Source: Azospirillum sp.
Lineage (GTDB): Bacteria > Pseudomonadota > Alphaproteobacteria > CACIAM-22H2
Direction of reading: 5' to 3'
Length of the DNA stretch: 37,145 nt
NCBI GenBank assembly: GCA_020249045.1
Contig: JADCGK010000036.1
Location: 1 to 37,145, forward strand
Part shown: piece after piece, positions 15,194 to 24,181 of the stretch
Position numbering within the stretch: position 1 is the stretch's first letter
Layout of the letters: each line of letters opens with the position of its first letter
Made by a program: the position numbers and the translations under genes
Notes under the pieces: generated by a model
Databases searched by the model: none
Told to the model about the DNA's origin: nothing
What the model saw: the letters and a program-made list of their open reading frames with translations, nothing else

Positions 15194-17323
15194 ATGGCCG
15201 ATCCCGCCGCCACCGAAGCCCCGCCCGCCGCCGAAGCGGGCGCGCAAGGACCCGGACTCCTCGACAGACTGCGCCAGCTCGGGCGGCAGAGCGACGTCAT
15301 GCTCGCGCTGGGCGTCTTCGGGATTCTCGTCGTCCTTCTGATCCCGCTGCCCACCTGGCTGCTGGACATCCTCCTCGCGCTGTCGATCACCTTTTCGGTG
15401 CTGATCCTGCTGGTGTCGCTGTTCATCCAGCGGCCGTTGGATTTCAGCTCCTTCCCCACCGTGCTGCTGATCGCCACGCTGATGCGCTTGGCGCTGAACC
15501 TCGCGACCACACGCCTCATCCTCAGCCACGGCCACGAAGGGCCGGCGGCGGCCGGCGCGGTCATTCAGGCCTTCGGCGGCCTGCTGATGGGCGGCAGCTT
15601 CATCATCGGCGTGATCGTGTTCGCGATCCTGGTGATCGTGAACTTCGTCGTGATCACCAAGGGTTCGGGCCGCATCGCGGAAGTGTCCGCGCGCTTTTCG
15701 TTGGACGCCATGCCCGGCAAGCAGATGGCGATCGACGCCGATCTTTCGGCCGGCCTGATCGACGAGGCCACGGCGCGCAAGCGTCGCCAGGAATTGGAGG
15801 ACGAGAGCCAGTTCTACGGCTCGATGGACGGCGCCGCCAAATTCGTGCGCGGCGATGCGGTGGCGGGCTTGCTCATCACCGCGATCAACATCGTCGCGGG
15901 CCTCATCATCGGCACGACCATGCACGGCCTGACCTTCGCCCAAGCCGCGCAGTACTACACGCTGCTGACCGTCGGCGACGGTCTGGTCAGCCAGGTCCCC
16001 GCCCTCATCACCTCGATCGCCTCGGGTCTGCTCGTCACGAAGTCGGGCGTGCGCGGCTCGGCCGACAAGGCGCTGATCGGCCAGCTCGGCGGCTATCCCA
16101 AGGCGCTGGTGCTGTGCTCGTTCCTGACCGGCGCGCTCGCGCTCATCCCGGGCTTGCCCTTTTTGCCCTTCGCGATCCTCGCGGCGGGTTCGGGCTATGC
16201 CGGCTATCTGATGTTCGAACAGGAGAAGAAGAACGCCGAGGAGGCCGCGGTCCGCAAGAAGATCGAGGAGACGCCGCCCCCGCCGCCCGAGGAGCCGATC
16301 CAGGCGAGCCTGCACATCGATCTCATCCGTCTCGAGCTCGGCTATGGCCTGCTGCCGCTCATCAACGCCGACAAGGGCCAGAAGCTCACCGACCAGATCA
16401 AGGCGCTGCGTCGCCAGCTCGCCGCCGATCAGGGCTTCGTCATGCCGTCGGTCCGCATCCAGGACAACATGCAGCTCCCGTCGACCGAGTACTGCATCCG
16501 GGTCAAGGAGATCGCCGCCGGACGCGGCGACCTGCGCCCGGGCCAGCTGCTGGTCATGGATCCGCGCGGCGAAGCCATTCCGATGGCCGGCGAACCGACG
16601 AAGGAACCGACCTTCGGCCTGCCCGCGATGTGGATCGACGAATCCTTGCGCGAGGAGGCGATGTTCAAGGGCCTCACGGTCGTCGATCCGCAGACCGTGA
16701 TCACCACGCACCTGACCGAGATCGTCAAGGACCACATGGCCGATCTGCTCAGCCACGCCGAGACGCAAAAGCTGCTCGACGATCTGGGCAAGGAGCACAA
16801 GAAGCTGGTCGAGGAACTCATCCCCTCGCAGATCACCGTGGGCGGCTTGCAGCGCGTCCTCGGCAACCTGCTCGCCGAGCGCGTGTCGATCCGCGATCTT
16901 CCCGCCATCCTCGAAGCCGTTTCGGAAAGCGCCGGCCACACCCGCAACATCACCGCGATCACCGAACACGTGCGCGCGCGTCTGGCCCGCCAACTTTGCG
17001 AACAGCATTCGGCCGACGGCCAATTCATCCCGCTGGTCACGCTGGGGCCGGAATGGGAACAGGCGTTCGCCGAGTCCATCGTCGGCCAGGGCGACGAACG
17101 CCAACTGTCGATGCCGCCCTCGCGCCTGCAGGACTTCATCCAGTCGGTGCGCACCGTCTTCGAACGCCACGCGCTGATGGGCGAAAGTCCGGTGCTGCTG
17201 ACCAGTCCGCTCGCGCGGCCCTTCGTGCGCTCGATCATCGACCGTTTCCGTCCGGCGACCGTCGTCATGTCGCAGAACGAGATCCATCCGCGCGCGCGGA
17301 TCAAGACGGTCGGAACCATCTAG
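15194..17323 (+). CDS. flhA: Flagellar type III export gate protein FlhA
   Basis: FlhA is the large export-gate subunit that couples proton flow to secretion and docks substrates and chaperones in its cytosolic ring. The 709-residue product has about eight membrane helices in the first 345 residues and the conserved FHIPEP-family loop (FPTVLLIATLMRLALNLATT, FVVITKGSGRIAEVSARFSL, DAMPGKQMAIDADL). A linker with PPPPPEEP leads into the cytosolic domain (RVKEIAAGRGDLRPGQLLVM, LPAMWIDESLREEAMFKGLT, VGGLQRVLGNLLAERVSIRD). It starts 12 bases after the flbD stop, with flhF 12 bases downstream. Length and motifs are typical; no defect is seen. Confidence 0.96.
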   Translation: MADPAATEAPPAAEAGAQGPGLLDRLRQLGRQSDVMLALGVFGILVVLLIPLPTWLLDILLALSITFSVLILLVSLFIQRPLDFSSFPTVLLIATLMRLALNLATTRLILSHGHEGPAAAGAVIQAFGGLLMGGSFIIGVIVFAILVIVNFVVITKGSGRIAEVSARFSLDAMPGKQMAIDADLSAGLIDEATARKRRQELEDESQFYGSMDGAAKFVRGDAVAGLLITAINIVAGLIIGTTMHGLTFAQAAQYYTLLTVGDGLVSQVPALITSIASGLLVTKSGVRGSADKALIGQLGGYPKALVLCSFLTGALALIPGLPFLPFAILAAGSGYAGYLMFEQEKKNAEEAAVRKKIEETPPPPPEEPIQASLHIDLIRLELGYGLLPLINADKGQKLTDQIKALRRQLAADQGFVMPSVRIQDNMQLPSTEYCIRVKEIAAGRGDLRPGQLLVMDPRGEAIPMAGEPTKEPTFGLPAMWIDESLREEAMFKGLTVVDPQTVITTHLTEIVKDHMADLLSHAETQKLLDDLGKEHKKLVEELIPSQITVGGLQRVLGNLLAERVSIRDLPAILEAVSESAGHTRNITAITEHVRARLARQLCEQHSADGQFIPLVTLGPEWEQAFAESIVGQGDERQLSMPPSRLQDFIQSVRTVFERHALMGESPVLLTSPLARPFVRSIIDRFRPATVVMSQNEIHPRARIKTVGTI

Positions 17324-17334
17324 GGGGATAGGCG

Positions 17335-18375
17335 ATGCGTCTGAAGACCTACACCGCCGCCTCCGCCGAAGACGCGATCGCGCGCATCCGCGCCGAACTC
17401 GGCGACGACGCATTGGTCGTGTCGACCGAAGCGCACGGCGACATGGTGCGGGTCGTCGCCGCGATGGAGAGCGGCCCGGACGCGCCCGAACCGGCCTTCG
17501 AGCCCGCCCCGGTCGAGGAGTTGGAGGAGATCGTCCGCCGCGATGCGCCCGCCTTCGGCGCCGCGCGCCCGCGGCCGCCCGAAACCGACCCCATCGAACG
17601 CATCCTCGCCTATCACAACGTGCCGCCCATGCTGCGCCGGCGCGTGACCGACGGGCCGTCGATCGGCCGGCGCTCGGCATCCTCGAGCGTGGGGGCGGCG
17701 CTCGCCAAGCGTCTCGCCGGGCTCTACCGCTTTGCCCCCATCGCGCGGCCGGACAACGACGTCCCCGTGGTCGTCGTCGGCCCGCCGGCCGCCGGCAAAA
17801 CCTTGGTCGTCGCCAAGCTCGCCGCGCAAGCCGCCCTCGAAGGCCGGCGCGTGCGGCTGGTCAGCTCCGACCGGGATTCCGCCGGCGGCGTGCCCGCCCT
17901 TGCCGCCTTCGCGGGCATTCTCGACGTCCCGTTCGACGTCGCCGAAACCGCCGAGGATCTCGCTCGCTTCGCCGCCGCCGCCGGACGCGAAACGCTGCTC
18001 GTCGTCGACACGGCCGCGGCCAATCCGTTTTCGAAGAGCGAGATAACGGCGGCGGCGCGCATGGTCGTCGCCGCGCGCGGACGCACGGTCTTGGCGCTGC
18101 CCGCCGGACTCGATCCCATCGAAAGCGTCGAGGTCGCCGAGGCCTTCGCCAAAGCCGGTGCGACGACCATCGTACCCACGCGCCTCGACTGCTCGCGGCG
18201 CATGGGCGGCCTGCTGGCCGCCGCCGCCGCGGGTACCTACGCGTTCGCCGAGGCGTCGTTCTCGCCCTCGCCCGCCGACTCCCTGGAGCCGCTCGACGCC
18301 GAGCGCTTCGCCCGCATCCTCGTCGCTTCCGCCGAAGCCATCCGGCGGGAGTCCCAAACGGAGGCCGTATCGTGA
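17335..18375 (+). CDS. flhF: FlhF-like SRP-family GTPase, G motifs partly degenerate
   Basis: FlhF marks the site and number of polar flagella. The 346-residue protein has the FlhF B-domain start (MRLKTYTAASAEDAIARIRA, then ELGDDALVVST) and an SRP-type NG domain. The P-loop GPPAAGKTLVVAKLAAQAAL is intact. The G2-like motif, usually DTxRxGAxEQL, is SDRDSAGGVPAL; G3, usually DTAGR, is DTAAA; G4 is TRLD instead of TKLD. The C-terminal region (RRMGGLLAAAAAGTYAFAEA) is family-like. GTP binding may persist, but hydrolysis may be impaired (inference). The stop overlaps the GTG of flhG. Confidence 0.88.
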   Translation: MRLKTYTAASAEDAIARIRAELGDDALVVSTEAHGDMVRVVAAMESGPDAPEPAFEPAPVEELEEIVRRDAPAFGAARPRPPETDPIERILAYHNVPPMLRRRVTDGPSIGRRSASSSVGAALAKRLAGLYRFAPIARPDNDVPVVVVGPPAAGKTLVVAKLAAQAALEGRRVRLVSSDRDSAGGVPALAAFAGILDVPFDVAETAEDLARFAAAAGRETLLVVDTAAANPFSKSEITAAARMVVAARGRTVLALPAGLDPIESVEVAEAFAKAGATTIVPTRLDCSRRMGGLLAAAAAGTYAFAEASFSPSPADSLEPLDAERFARILVASAEAIRRESQTEAVS

Positions 18376-19184
18376 GCACCGTCCACGCCTTGAATTTCGC
18401 GCCGCGCGACAACCTCGCGGCCGCCCCCGCCCCCAGCCGGGGCCTTGGCATCATCGCGGTCGCCTCGGGCAAAGGCGGGGTCGGCAAGACTTGGTTTTCG
18501 ATCACCCTGGCCGCCTCGCTCGCGCGCAAGGGCTTGCGCGTGCTGCTGTTCGACGGCGATCTCGGCCTTGCCAACGTGGACATCCAACTGGGCCTTTTTC
18601 CCCAACGCGACCTCGGCCACTACTTCGCCGGCGCCCATCCGTTACGCGAATGCGTGACGCCCTACGCCGCGGGCGGCTTCGACATCCTTGCCGGCCGCTC
18701 GGGTTCGGGAAATCTCGCCTCGTTGCCCCAGCCGCGTTTCGCCCAGCTCGTCCGCGATCTCTACGAATTGTCGGCCGACTACGATGCGACGATCGTCGAT
18801 CTGGGCGCGGGCATCGAAACGCACACGCGCGGGCTCGCCGCGTTGTCGCGCACATGCGTGATCGTGACCAACGACGAGCCCACGTCGCTGACCGACGCCT
18901 ATGCCTTCATCAAGGTGCTGACGGTCAACCGCCAGCGCACCGATTTGCGCGTGGTCGTCAACTGCACGGCCAATCCCACGCAAGGCACGCGCATCCATGA
19001 AACCCTGGCCAAAGCCTGCCGCGAGTTCCTGAAGTTCGAACCCGCCTTGCTCGGCACCGTCCGCCGGGACGGGCGCGTGCGCGACGCCATCCACGCCCAA
19101 ACGCCGCTGCCGGTGCGCCACCCCGGCGCCAACGCGGCCGTGGACGTCGAAGGCATCGCGCAGCGCCTGATCGACGGGATTTGA
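18372..19184 (+). CDS. flhG: FlhG/FleN-like MinD-family ATPase
   Basis: FlhG (FleN, YlxH) is a MinD-like ATPase that restricts flagellar number together with FlhF. The 270-residue product has the deviant Walker A ASGKGGVGKTWFS, the switch FDGDLGLANVDIQLG and the DLGAG motif of the family. It starts with GTG 18372, which overlaps the flhF stop (GTGA), showing tight coupling. The N-terminus before the P-loop is about 25 residues and lacks the DQAxxLR motif that in other FlhG proteins stimulates FlhF GTP hydrolysis; this parallels the altered FlhF. A ParA/MinD protein of other function is less likely given the position. Confidence 0.88.
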   Translation: MSTVHALNFAPRDNLAAAPAPSRGLGIIAVASGKGGVGKTWFSITLAASLARKGLRVLLFDGDLGLANVDIQLGLFPQRDLGHYFAGAHPLRECVTPYAAGGFDILAGRSGSGNLASLPQPRFAQLVRDLYELSADYDATIVDLGAGIETHTRGLAALSRTCVIVTNDEPTSLTDAYAFIKVLTVNRQRTDLRVVVNCTANPTQGTRIHETLAKACREFLKFEPALLGTVRRDGRVRDAIHAQTPLPVRHPGANAAVDVEGIAQRLIDGI

Positions 19185-20617
19185 GCGGCTCCATCACGCC
19201 TTCCGCCGGCGGCGGCCTGCCCGGGCAGGCCGCGCAGGAGTTCGCGCGCGTCGTCGCCCAGGTAACGCAACTTCCCGCCGAATTGCGCAATCAGATCATG
19301 GCGGCGGCGCAGCAGACCACGCTCGCCAACGTCCTCGCCCAGATGCCGACCGTCAAAGGTCAGGTGATGGGTCAGGACCAAAGCGGCGCCACGCTGATCA
19401 AAACCCCGCAGGGCGAGGTCGCCGTCAAGCTGCCGCAACCGCCGCCGCAAGGGGCCACCGTCACGCTGGCCCTCGGCGGCACTCCGCAAGCGCCCCAAGC
19501 CCAACTCCAGCAAGTCCAAATGCCGGCACCGCAAGGTGCGGCACCGGCGCAACCGCCCCCGCCCGCCACACGCATCGCCGCAAGCGCGACCCAAGCCCAG
19601 CCCGCGATCGACGCGAAAGCGACGCTGGTCGCGGCCCCCGCCCCGGGCGCCACGCCCGCGCAAGCCGTTCAAGTCGGCCAAAGCGTAAGTGTCCGCGTGC
19701 TCGCCGAACCGCCGAAACCCGCGACCGTCGCCGCGCCGGCGCCGGCAGCCGTGCCGCCGACATCGAATTTCGGTCAGACCGTCCAAGCTCGCGTGGTCGC
19801 CCACACGGCGGCCGGCCAAACCATGCTCGACACGCCGATCGGCAAGTTCGCCGTGCCCTGGCCGGCGGGTGTGCCGCGGCCGGCCGAAGGCGCGCGCTTG
19901 ACCTTGGAACTCGCGCTTCCGAGCGCGCCCAAAATCGCCGCCGGCGCGGAACCGCCGTTGAAGTCGGGCGCGGCTTTGTCGCGCGACTGGCCCTCGCTGA
20001 AGGACGCCATCAAGGTGCTGGGCGAACACGACCCCGGACTCGCCAAGCGCGTGCTCGACGAGGGATTCCCGCGCCCGGGTCCACGCCTGGCCACGCAAGT
20101 CCTGTCCTTCCTTGCCGGCGAACGGACCGACGCGCGCGCGCTGCTGGGCGAGCAGATCGCCGGTGCGCTGGATCGCGCGGGGCGGACGGACGTGCTCCAG
20201 CGTCTCGACGCCGACCTCAAGGAAATGCAGCGCCAAGCCAACGCGCCGGGCGATTGGCGCGCGGCGTACGTGCCGGTATGGGACGGGCAGAACCTCTCGC
20301 AGATGCGGCTGTTCTCGCGCCGCGAGACGAAAAAGGACGCCAAAGGCCGCAAGACAGAGCGGTTCGTCGTCGAGATGGACTACAGCGAGTTCGGCGCCGT
20401 TCAGGTCGACGGCCTGATGCGCAAACCGAAACTCGAGCTCATCTTGCGCACCCATACGGCCATCCCGGCCGACATGCGCGACGAAATCGAGGTCGTCTTC
20501 CTCGAAGGCTGCACCCTTGCGGGTCTCGCGGGCGCGATTTGGTTCCAGTCGATGAAGAAATTCCCGGTCAACCCGGTCGAGGAAATCGCCAAACGAGACC
20601 GCGGCATGACCGCGTGA
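19181..20617 (+). CDS. Second FliK-like protein with C-terminal hook-length-control-type domain
   Basis: The 478-residue protein has a long Pro/Ala/Gln-rich low-complexity first half with three OB-like segments (GQVMGQDQSGATLIKTPQGE, QVGQSVSVRVL, QARVVAHTAAGQTMLDTPIG), each followed by disordered linkers. The C-terminal 200 residues end with a Flg_hook-like block: FVVEMDYSEFGAVQVDGLMR, LELILRTHTAIPADMRDEIE, FLEG. This is the pattern of FliK C-termini, yet a normal fliK lies at 7300. The likely start is TTG 19181, overlapping the flhG stop, with GGGA just upstream. It is probably a co-expressed paralogue with an export-related role, but the function is unproven. Confidence 0.65.
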   Translation: MSGSITPSAGGGLPGQAAQEFARVVAQVTQLPAELRNQIMAAAQQTTLANVLAQMPTVKGQVMGQDQSGATLIKTPQGEVAVKLPQPPPQGATVTLALGGTPQAPQAQLQQVQMPAPQGAAPAQPPPPATRIAASATQAQPAIDAKATLVAAPAPGATPAQAVQVGQSVSVRVLAEPPKPATVAAPAPAAVPPTSNFGQTVQARVVAHTAAGQTMLDTPIGKFAVPWPAGVPRPAEGARLTLELALPSAPKIAAGAEPPLKSGAALSRDWPSLKDAIKVLGEHDPGLAKRVLDEGFPRPGPRLATQVLSFLAGERTDARALLGEQIAGALDRAGRTDVLQRLDADLKEMQRQANAPGDWRAAYVPVWDGQNLSQMRLFSRRETKKDAKGRKTERFVVEMDYSEFGAVQVDGLMRKPKLELILRTHTAIPADMRDEIEVVFLEGCTLAGLAGAIWFQSMKKFPVNPVEEIAKRDRGMTA

Positions 20618-20620
20618 GCG

Positions 20621-21064
20621 CTATTCGGCCGCGGCGGCGGCCTGACGGCGGCGGTGCATGTTGAGGCTGATTTCGTCGAGCGCTTCGGTCGCCTTGCGGT
20701 CCGCTTCGGCCTTGTCGGCCTTCTTGCGCAGATCGAGCGCGATTTCGTAGCGCTTCAGTTCCTGGAAGGCTTGCGCGAGCGCGTCGCGCGCCTCCTCCAG
20801 CAGAGGCTGCAATTGCTCGAGTTGGCGTTCGAGCGCCTTGCGCCGTTCGATCGTTCCGCGCGCGTAGCCGGAATAGGCGTAGGCGCCCGCCTCCAGTTCG
20901 CGCGACAACGCCTGCTCGCGGCGTTTCTCCGCCTCCAACTCGTCCAGCAGCCGCTTGATCTCGTCCTCGCGCGCCTCGATTTGGTTGAGTTCGCGCCGGC
21001 GCTCGTTGAGCGCCGCGTCCGACAGCCGGATCAGCGATTCGAGACCTTTGTGCTTGCCGGCCAT
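20621..21064 (-). CDS. fliJ: Flagellar export chaperone/stalk protein FliJ
   Basis: FliJ is the central coiled-coil stalk of the FliI hexamer and helps engage FlhA. The 147-residue product is almost entirely alpha-helical coiled coil, with heptad-like leucines and many charged residues (LDELEAEKRREQALSRELEA, RRKALERQLEQLQPLLEEAR). Sequence conservation in this family is low, so the call rests on size, coiled-coil character and position 6 bases after fliI. The gene is convergent with the FliK-like gene and ends 3 bases from it, leaving no room for a separate terminator. Confidence 0.82.
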   Translation of the reverse strand: MAGKHKGLESLIRLSDAALNERRRELNQIEAREDEIKRLLDELEAEKRREQALSRELEAGAYAYSGYARGTIERRKALERQLEQLQPLLEEARDALAQAFQELKRYEIALDLRKKADKAEADRKATEALDEISLNMHRRRQAAAAAE

Positions 21065-21070
21065 GGCGGG

Positions 21071-22438
21071 TTAGCGGACCAACGCCGGTTCTTCGGCGTC
21101 GCCGCCGGCCGTCGTCGGATCCTCCATGCCCAGGATCTCGGCGAGTTGACGGTAACCGTCGATCAGTTCCGAGCGTTCGCGCTTGCTTTGCTTCAGGAAC
21201 GCTTCGATCGCGGGATTGAAATGGATCGCCTCGTCGACCAGCGGGTCGGACCCGCGGCGATAGGCGCCGAGCCGGATCATTTCGGCCATGTCTTCGTACT
21301 GGCTCATCAACTGGCGCGCGCGCTGGACGACCGCGTTCTCGGGCGGCGTGTTGCAGCCGGGCATGGTGCGCGAGACCGAGCGCAGCACATTGATGGCCGG
21401 ATAGCGGCCGCGCTCGCCGATCGCCCGCTCGAGCACGATGTGCCCGTCCACGATCCCGCGCACCGCGTCGGAGATCGGCTCGTTGGTGTCGTCGCCTTCC
21501 ACGAGCACGGTGAACAACCCGGTGATCGACCCGTGGCCGATGCCGGGTCCCGCGCGTTCGAGCAAGCGCGGCAACTCGGCGAAGACCGAAGGCGTGTAGC
21601 CCTTGGAGGCCGGCGGCTCGCCGGCGGAAAGGCCGATTTCGCGCTGGGCCATGGCGAAGCGCGTGACCGAGTCCATCAAGCACAGCACGTCGCGGTCGTG
21701 GTCGCGCAGGTACTCGGCGATGGTCAGGGTCAGATAGGCCGCCTGCCGGCGCATGAGCGGGGATTCGTCGCCCGTGGCGACGACGACGACCGAGCGCGCC
21801 AAGCCTTCTGGCCCGAGATCGTCCTGGATGAATTCCTGTACTTCGCGGCCGCGCTCGCCGATCAGGCCGATCACGACGGTGTCCGCGGCGGTGAAGCGCG
21901 TCATCATCGACATCACCGAGGATTTGCCCACGCCCGAGCCCGCGAAAATGCCCATGCGCTGGCCTCGGCAGCAGGTCAAGAAGGTGTTGATCGCGCGTAT
22001 ACCCAGATCGATCTTGCCGCGCACGCGCTGGCGCTTGTGCGCGGGCGGCGGCGAGGCCTTGATCGGATACGGCGCCGGCCCCATCGGCAATGGCCCCTTG
22101 CCGTCCACCGGCTCGCCCAGCGCATTGACCACGCGCCCCAACCAGCCCGCATGCGGATAGACGACCGGATCGCCGTCGACGATTTCCGCACGGCTGCCGA
22201 CGCCGATGCCGTCGACCGAACCGAACGCCATCAACAGCGCTTTGCCCTGCCGGAAGCCGACCACCTCGCACGGCACACGCCGCCGGTCGCGCGCGGCGAT
22301 CACGCAGCGCGACCCGACGGCAAGCATGTCCTCGACGCCGCCGATCTCCACGAGCATGCCCTGCACGGCCGTGACGCAGCCGTAATAGCGGTAATCGGGA
22401 ATCTTCCCGACCGATGCGATGAGTTCCGACGCCGGCAT
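21071..22438 (-). CDS. fliI: Flagellum-specific export ATPase FliI
   Basis: FliI is the hexameric ATPase of flagellar type III export. The 455-residue protein has the F1-beta-like core: [17 protein letters not shown] (Walker A near 166-173), [17 protein letters not shown], the [20 protein letters not shown] Walker B segment and a [20 protein letters not shown] block. These match FliI rather than ATP synthase or Rho. It starts at ATG 22438. The leader contains several TTAA cores and lies opposite ctrA. FliJ follows, while FliH is encoded in the fliF operon, so the ATPase complex is split between two strands. Confidence 0.95.
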   Translation of the reverse strand: MPASELIASVGKIPDYRYYGCVTAVQGMLVEIGGVEDMLAVGSRCVIAARDRRRVPCEVVGFRQGKALLMAFGSVDGIGVGSRAEIVDGDPVVYPHAGWLGRVVNALGEPVDGKGPLPMGPAPYPIKASPPPAHKRQRVRGKIDLGIRAINTFLTCCRGQRMGIFAGSGVGKSSVMSMMTRFTAADTVVIGLIGERGREVQEFIQDDLGPEGLARSVVVVATGDESPLMRRQAAYLTLTIAEYLRDHDRDVLCLMDSVTRFAMAQREIGLSAGEPPASKGYTPSVFAELPRLLERAGPGIGHGSITGLFTVLVEGDDTNEPISDAVRGIVDGHIVLERAIGERGRYPAINVLRSVSRTMPGCNTPPENAVVQRARQLMSQYEDMAEMIRLGAYRRGSDPLVDEAIHFNPAIEAFLKQSKRERSELIDGYRQLAEILGMEDPTTAGGDAEEPALVR

Positions 22439-22534
22439 TTGGTTAATCCGAATTTGGCTAGAATTCGAGCTTAATCCCGGATGATTAACGAACCCCTAAA
22501 TCCACACTAAGTATATGATTTCATTTCATCGGCA

Positions 22535-22539
22535 GAATC
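22535..22539. promoter_or_regulatory. GANTC site in the fliI-ctrA divergent region
   Basis: GAATC is a CcrM-type methylation site located about 105 bases before the ctrA start. In Caulobacter a GANTC site in the ctrA P1 promoter ties transcription to the passage of the replication fork; the same logic may hold here. Confidence 0.35.
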
Positions 22540-22549
22540 GCCCTGCGAC

Positions 22550-22573
22550 AAAAAAACCCCGCGCGCGTCGCGG
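22550..22573 (-). terminator. Possible intrinsic terminator between ctrA and fliI, facing fliI
   Basis: On the minus strand a short GC stem (CCGCG-ACGCG-CGCGG) is followed by GG and seven T residues. It would stop transcription coming leftward from the ctrA side before it enters fliI. Stem length is marginal (5 bp). Confidence 0.4.
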
Positions 22574-22576
22574 TTC

Positions 22577-22615
22577 GTTAACTATTTCTGTTAACCATTA
22601 GGGCAGGATGTTAAC
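22577..22615 (+). promoter_or_regulatory. Three GTTAAC boxes upstream of ctrA (candidate CtrA autoregulation sites)
   Basis: GTTAAC occurs at 22577, 22590 and 22610. The middle copy extends to TTAACCAT, the known CtrA half-site. The spacing between TTAA cores is 13 and 20 bases, not the canonical 11. The boxes end 27 bases before the ctrA ATG, where they could mediate autoregulation and SciP-sensitive control. Confidence 0.55.
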
Positions 22616-22641
22616 GTAAACGAACTTCAAGGGAGGCCCTC

Positions 22642-23343
<702 letters not shown>

Positions 23344-23356
23344 CGCCGCCGCGCCG

Positions 23357-24181
23357 TCACGCTGGCTTGGCGGCGGTCAGCTGGTAGATGCCCCGCTGGT
23401 TGGGCATCGGCTGGAATTTCTCGGTGACGCCGAGCACCGTCTCGGCGCCGCCGAGATAAAGCAATCCGTCGGCGGGCATCAGCTTGGCGATCCGGTCGAG
23501 GATCGAGCCTTTGGTCTTCTGATCGAAATAGATCAGCACGTTGCGGCAGAACACGACATCGAATCCGCCCAGCGCGCCGAAATCGTGCAGCAGATTGTAG
23601 TTCTTGTATTGCACCATCGCGCGGATTTCGGGCGCGATCTGCCACTTGTCGCCCTGCTGCTTGAAATACTTCACCAGCAGTTGGATCGGCAGGCCGCGTT
23701 GCACCTCGAACTGCGTGTAGACGCCGTTCTTCGCGCGGTCGAGCGCCTCGGTGCTGAGATCGGTCCCCACGATCTCGTGGCGCCAGCCCGCGAGCAAGTG
23801 GGCCGACTCTTTGAGGATCATCGCGATCGTGTAGGGCTCCTGCCCCGTCGACGCGGCCGCGCACCAGATGCGGAAGCTTTTCTTGGCCGCCCGGTTGGCG
23901 AGCAATTGCGGCAGCACCACGGCCTTGAACTGGTCGAAGGGCTTGCCGTCGCGGAAGAAGAAGGACTCGTTGGTCGTCATCGCATCGACAACGTCGCGAT
24001 GCAGATTGGGATCCTTGGCCCCGCGCAACTGCCCCACCAGCGCGTCGATGGAGGAAAGGTTGAACTTGCGCGCCACCGGGGCCAGGCGGCTTTCGATCAG
24101 ATACATCTTGTCCGTGCCCAGAACGATGCCGCTCTGGTCGTAGATGAACTTGGTGAAATAGGCGAAATCGTCGGGTCTCAT
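23357..24181 (-). CDS. cheR: Chemotaxis protein methyltransferase CheR
   Basis: CheR methylates glutamates of chemoreceptors using S-adenosylmethionine, setting adaptation. The 274-residue product starts MRPDDFAYFTKFIYDQSGIV, the usual N-terminal CheR helix region. It has the SAM-binding domain motifs SFRIWCAAASTGQEPYTIAM, EIVGTDLSTEALDRAKNGVY, FDVVFCRNVLIYFD and DGLLYLGGAETVLGV. ATG 24181 shares a base with the cheB stop (TGATG), which fixes the start and indicates coupling. A longer in-frame extension lies wholly within cheB and is rejected. No C-terminal pentapeptide-binding or TPR extension is present. Confidence 0.95.
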   Translation of the reverse strand: MRPDDFAYFTKFIYDQSGIVLGTDKMYLIESRLAPVARKFNLSSIDALVGQLRGAKDPNLHRDVVDAMTTNESFFFRDGKPFDQFKAVVLPQLLANRAAKKSFRIWCAAASTGQEPYTIAMILKESAHLLAGWRHEIVGTDLSTEALDRAKNGVYTQFEVQRGLPIQLLVKYFKQQGDKWQIAPEIRAMVQYKNYNLLHDFGALGGFDVVFCRNVLIYFDQKTKGSILDRIAKLMPADGLLYLGGAETVLGVTEKFQPMPNQRGIYQLTAAKPA

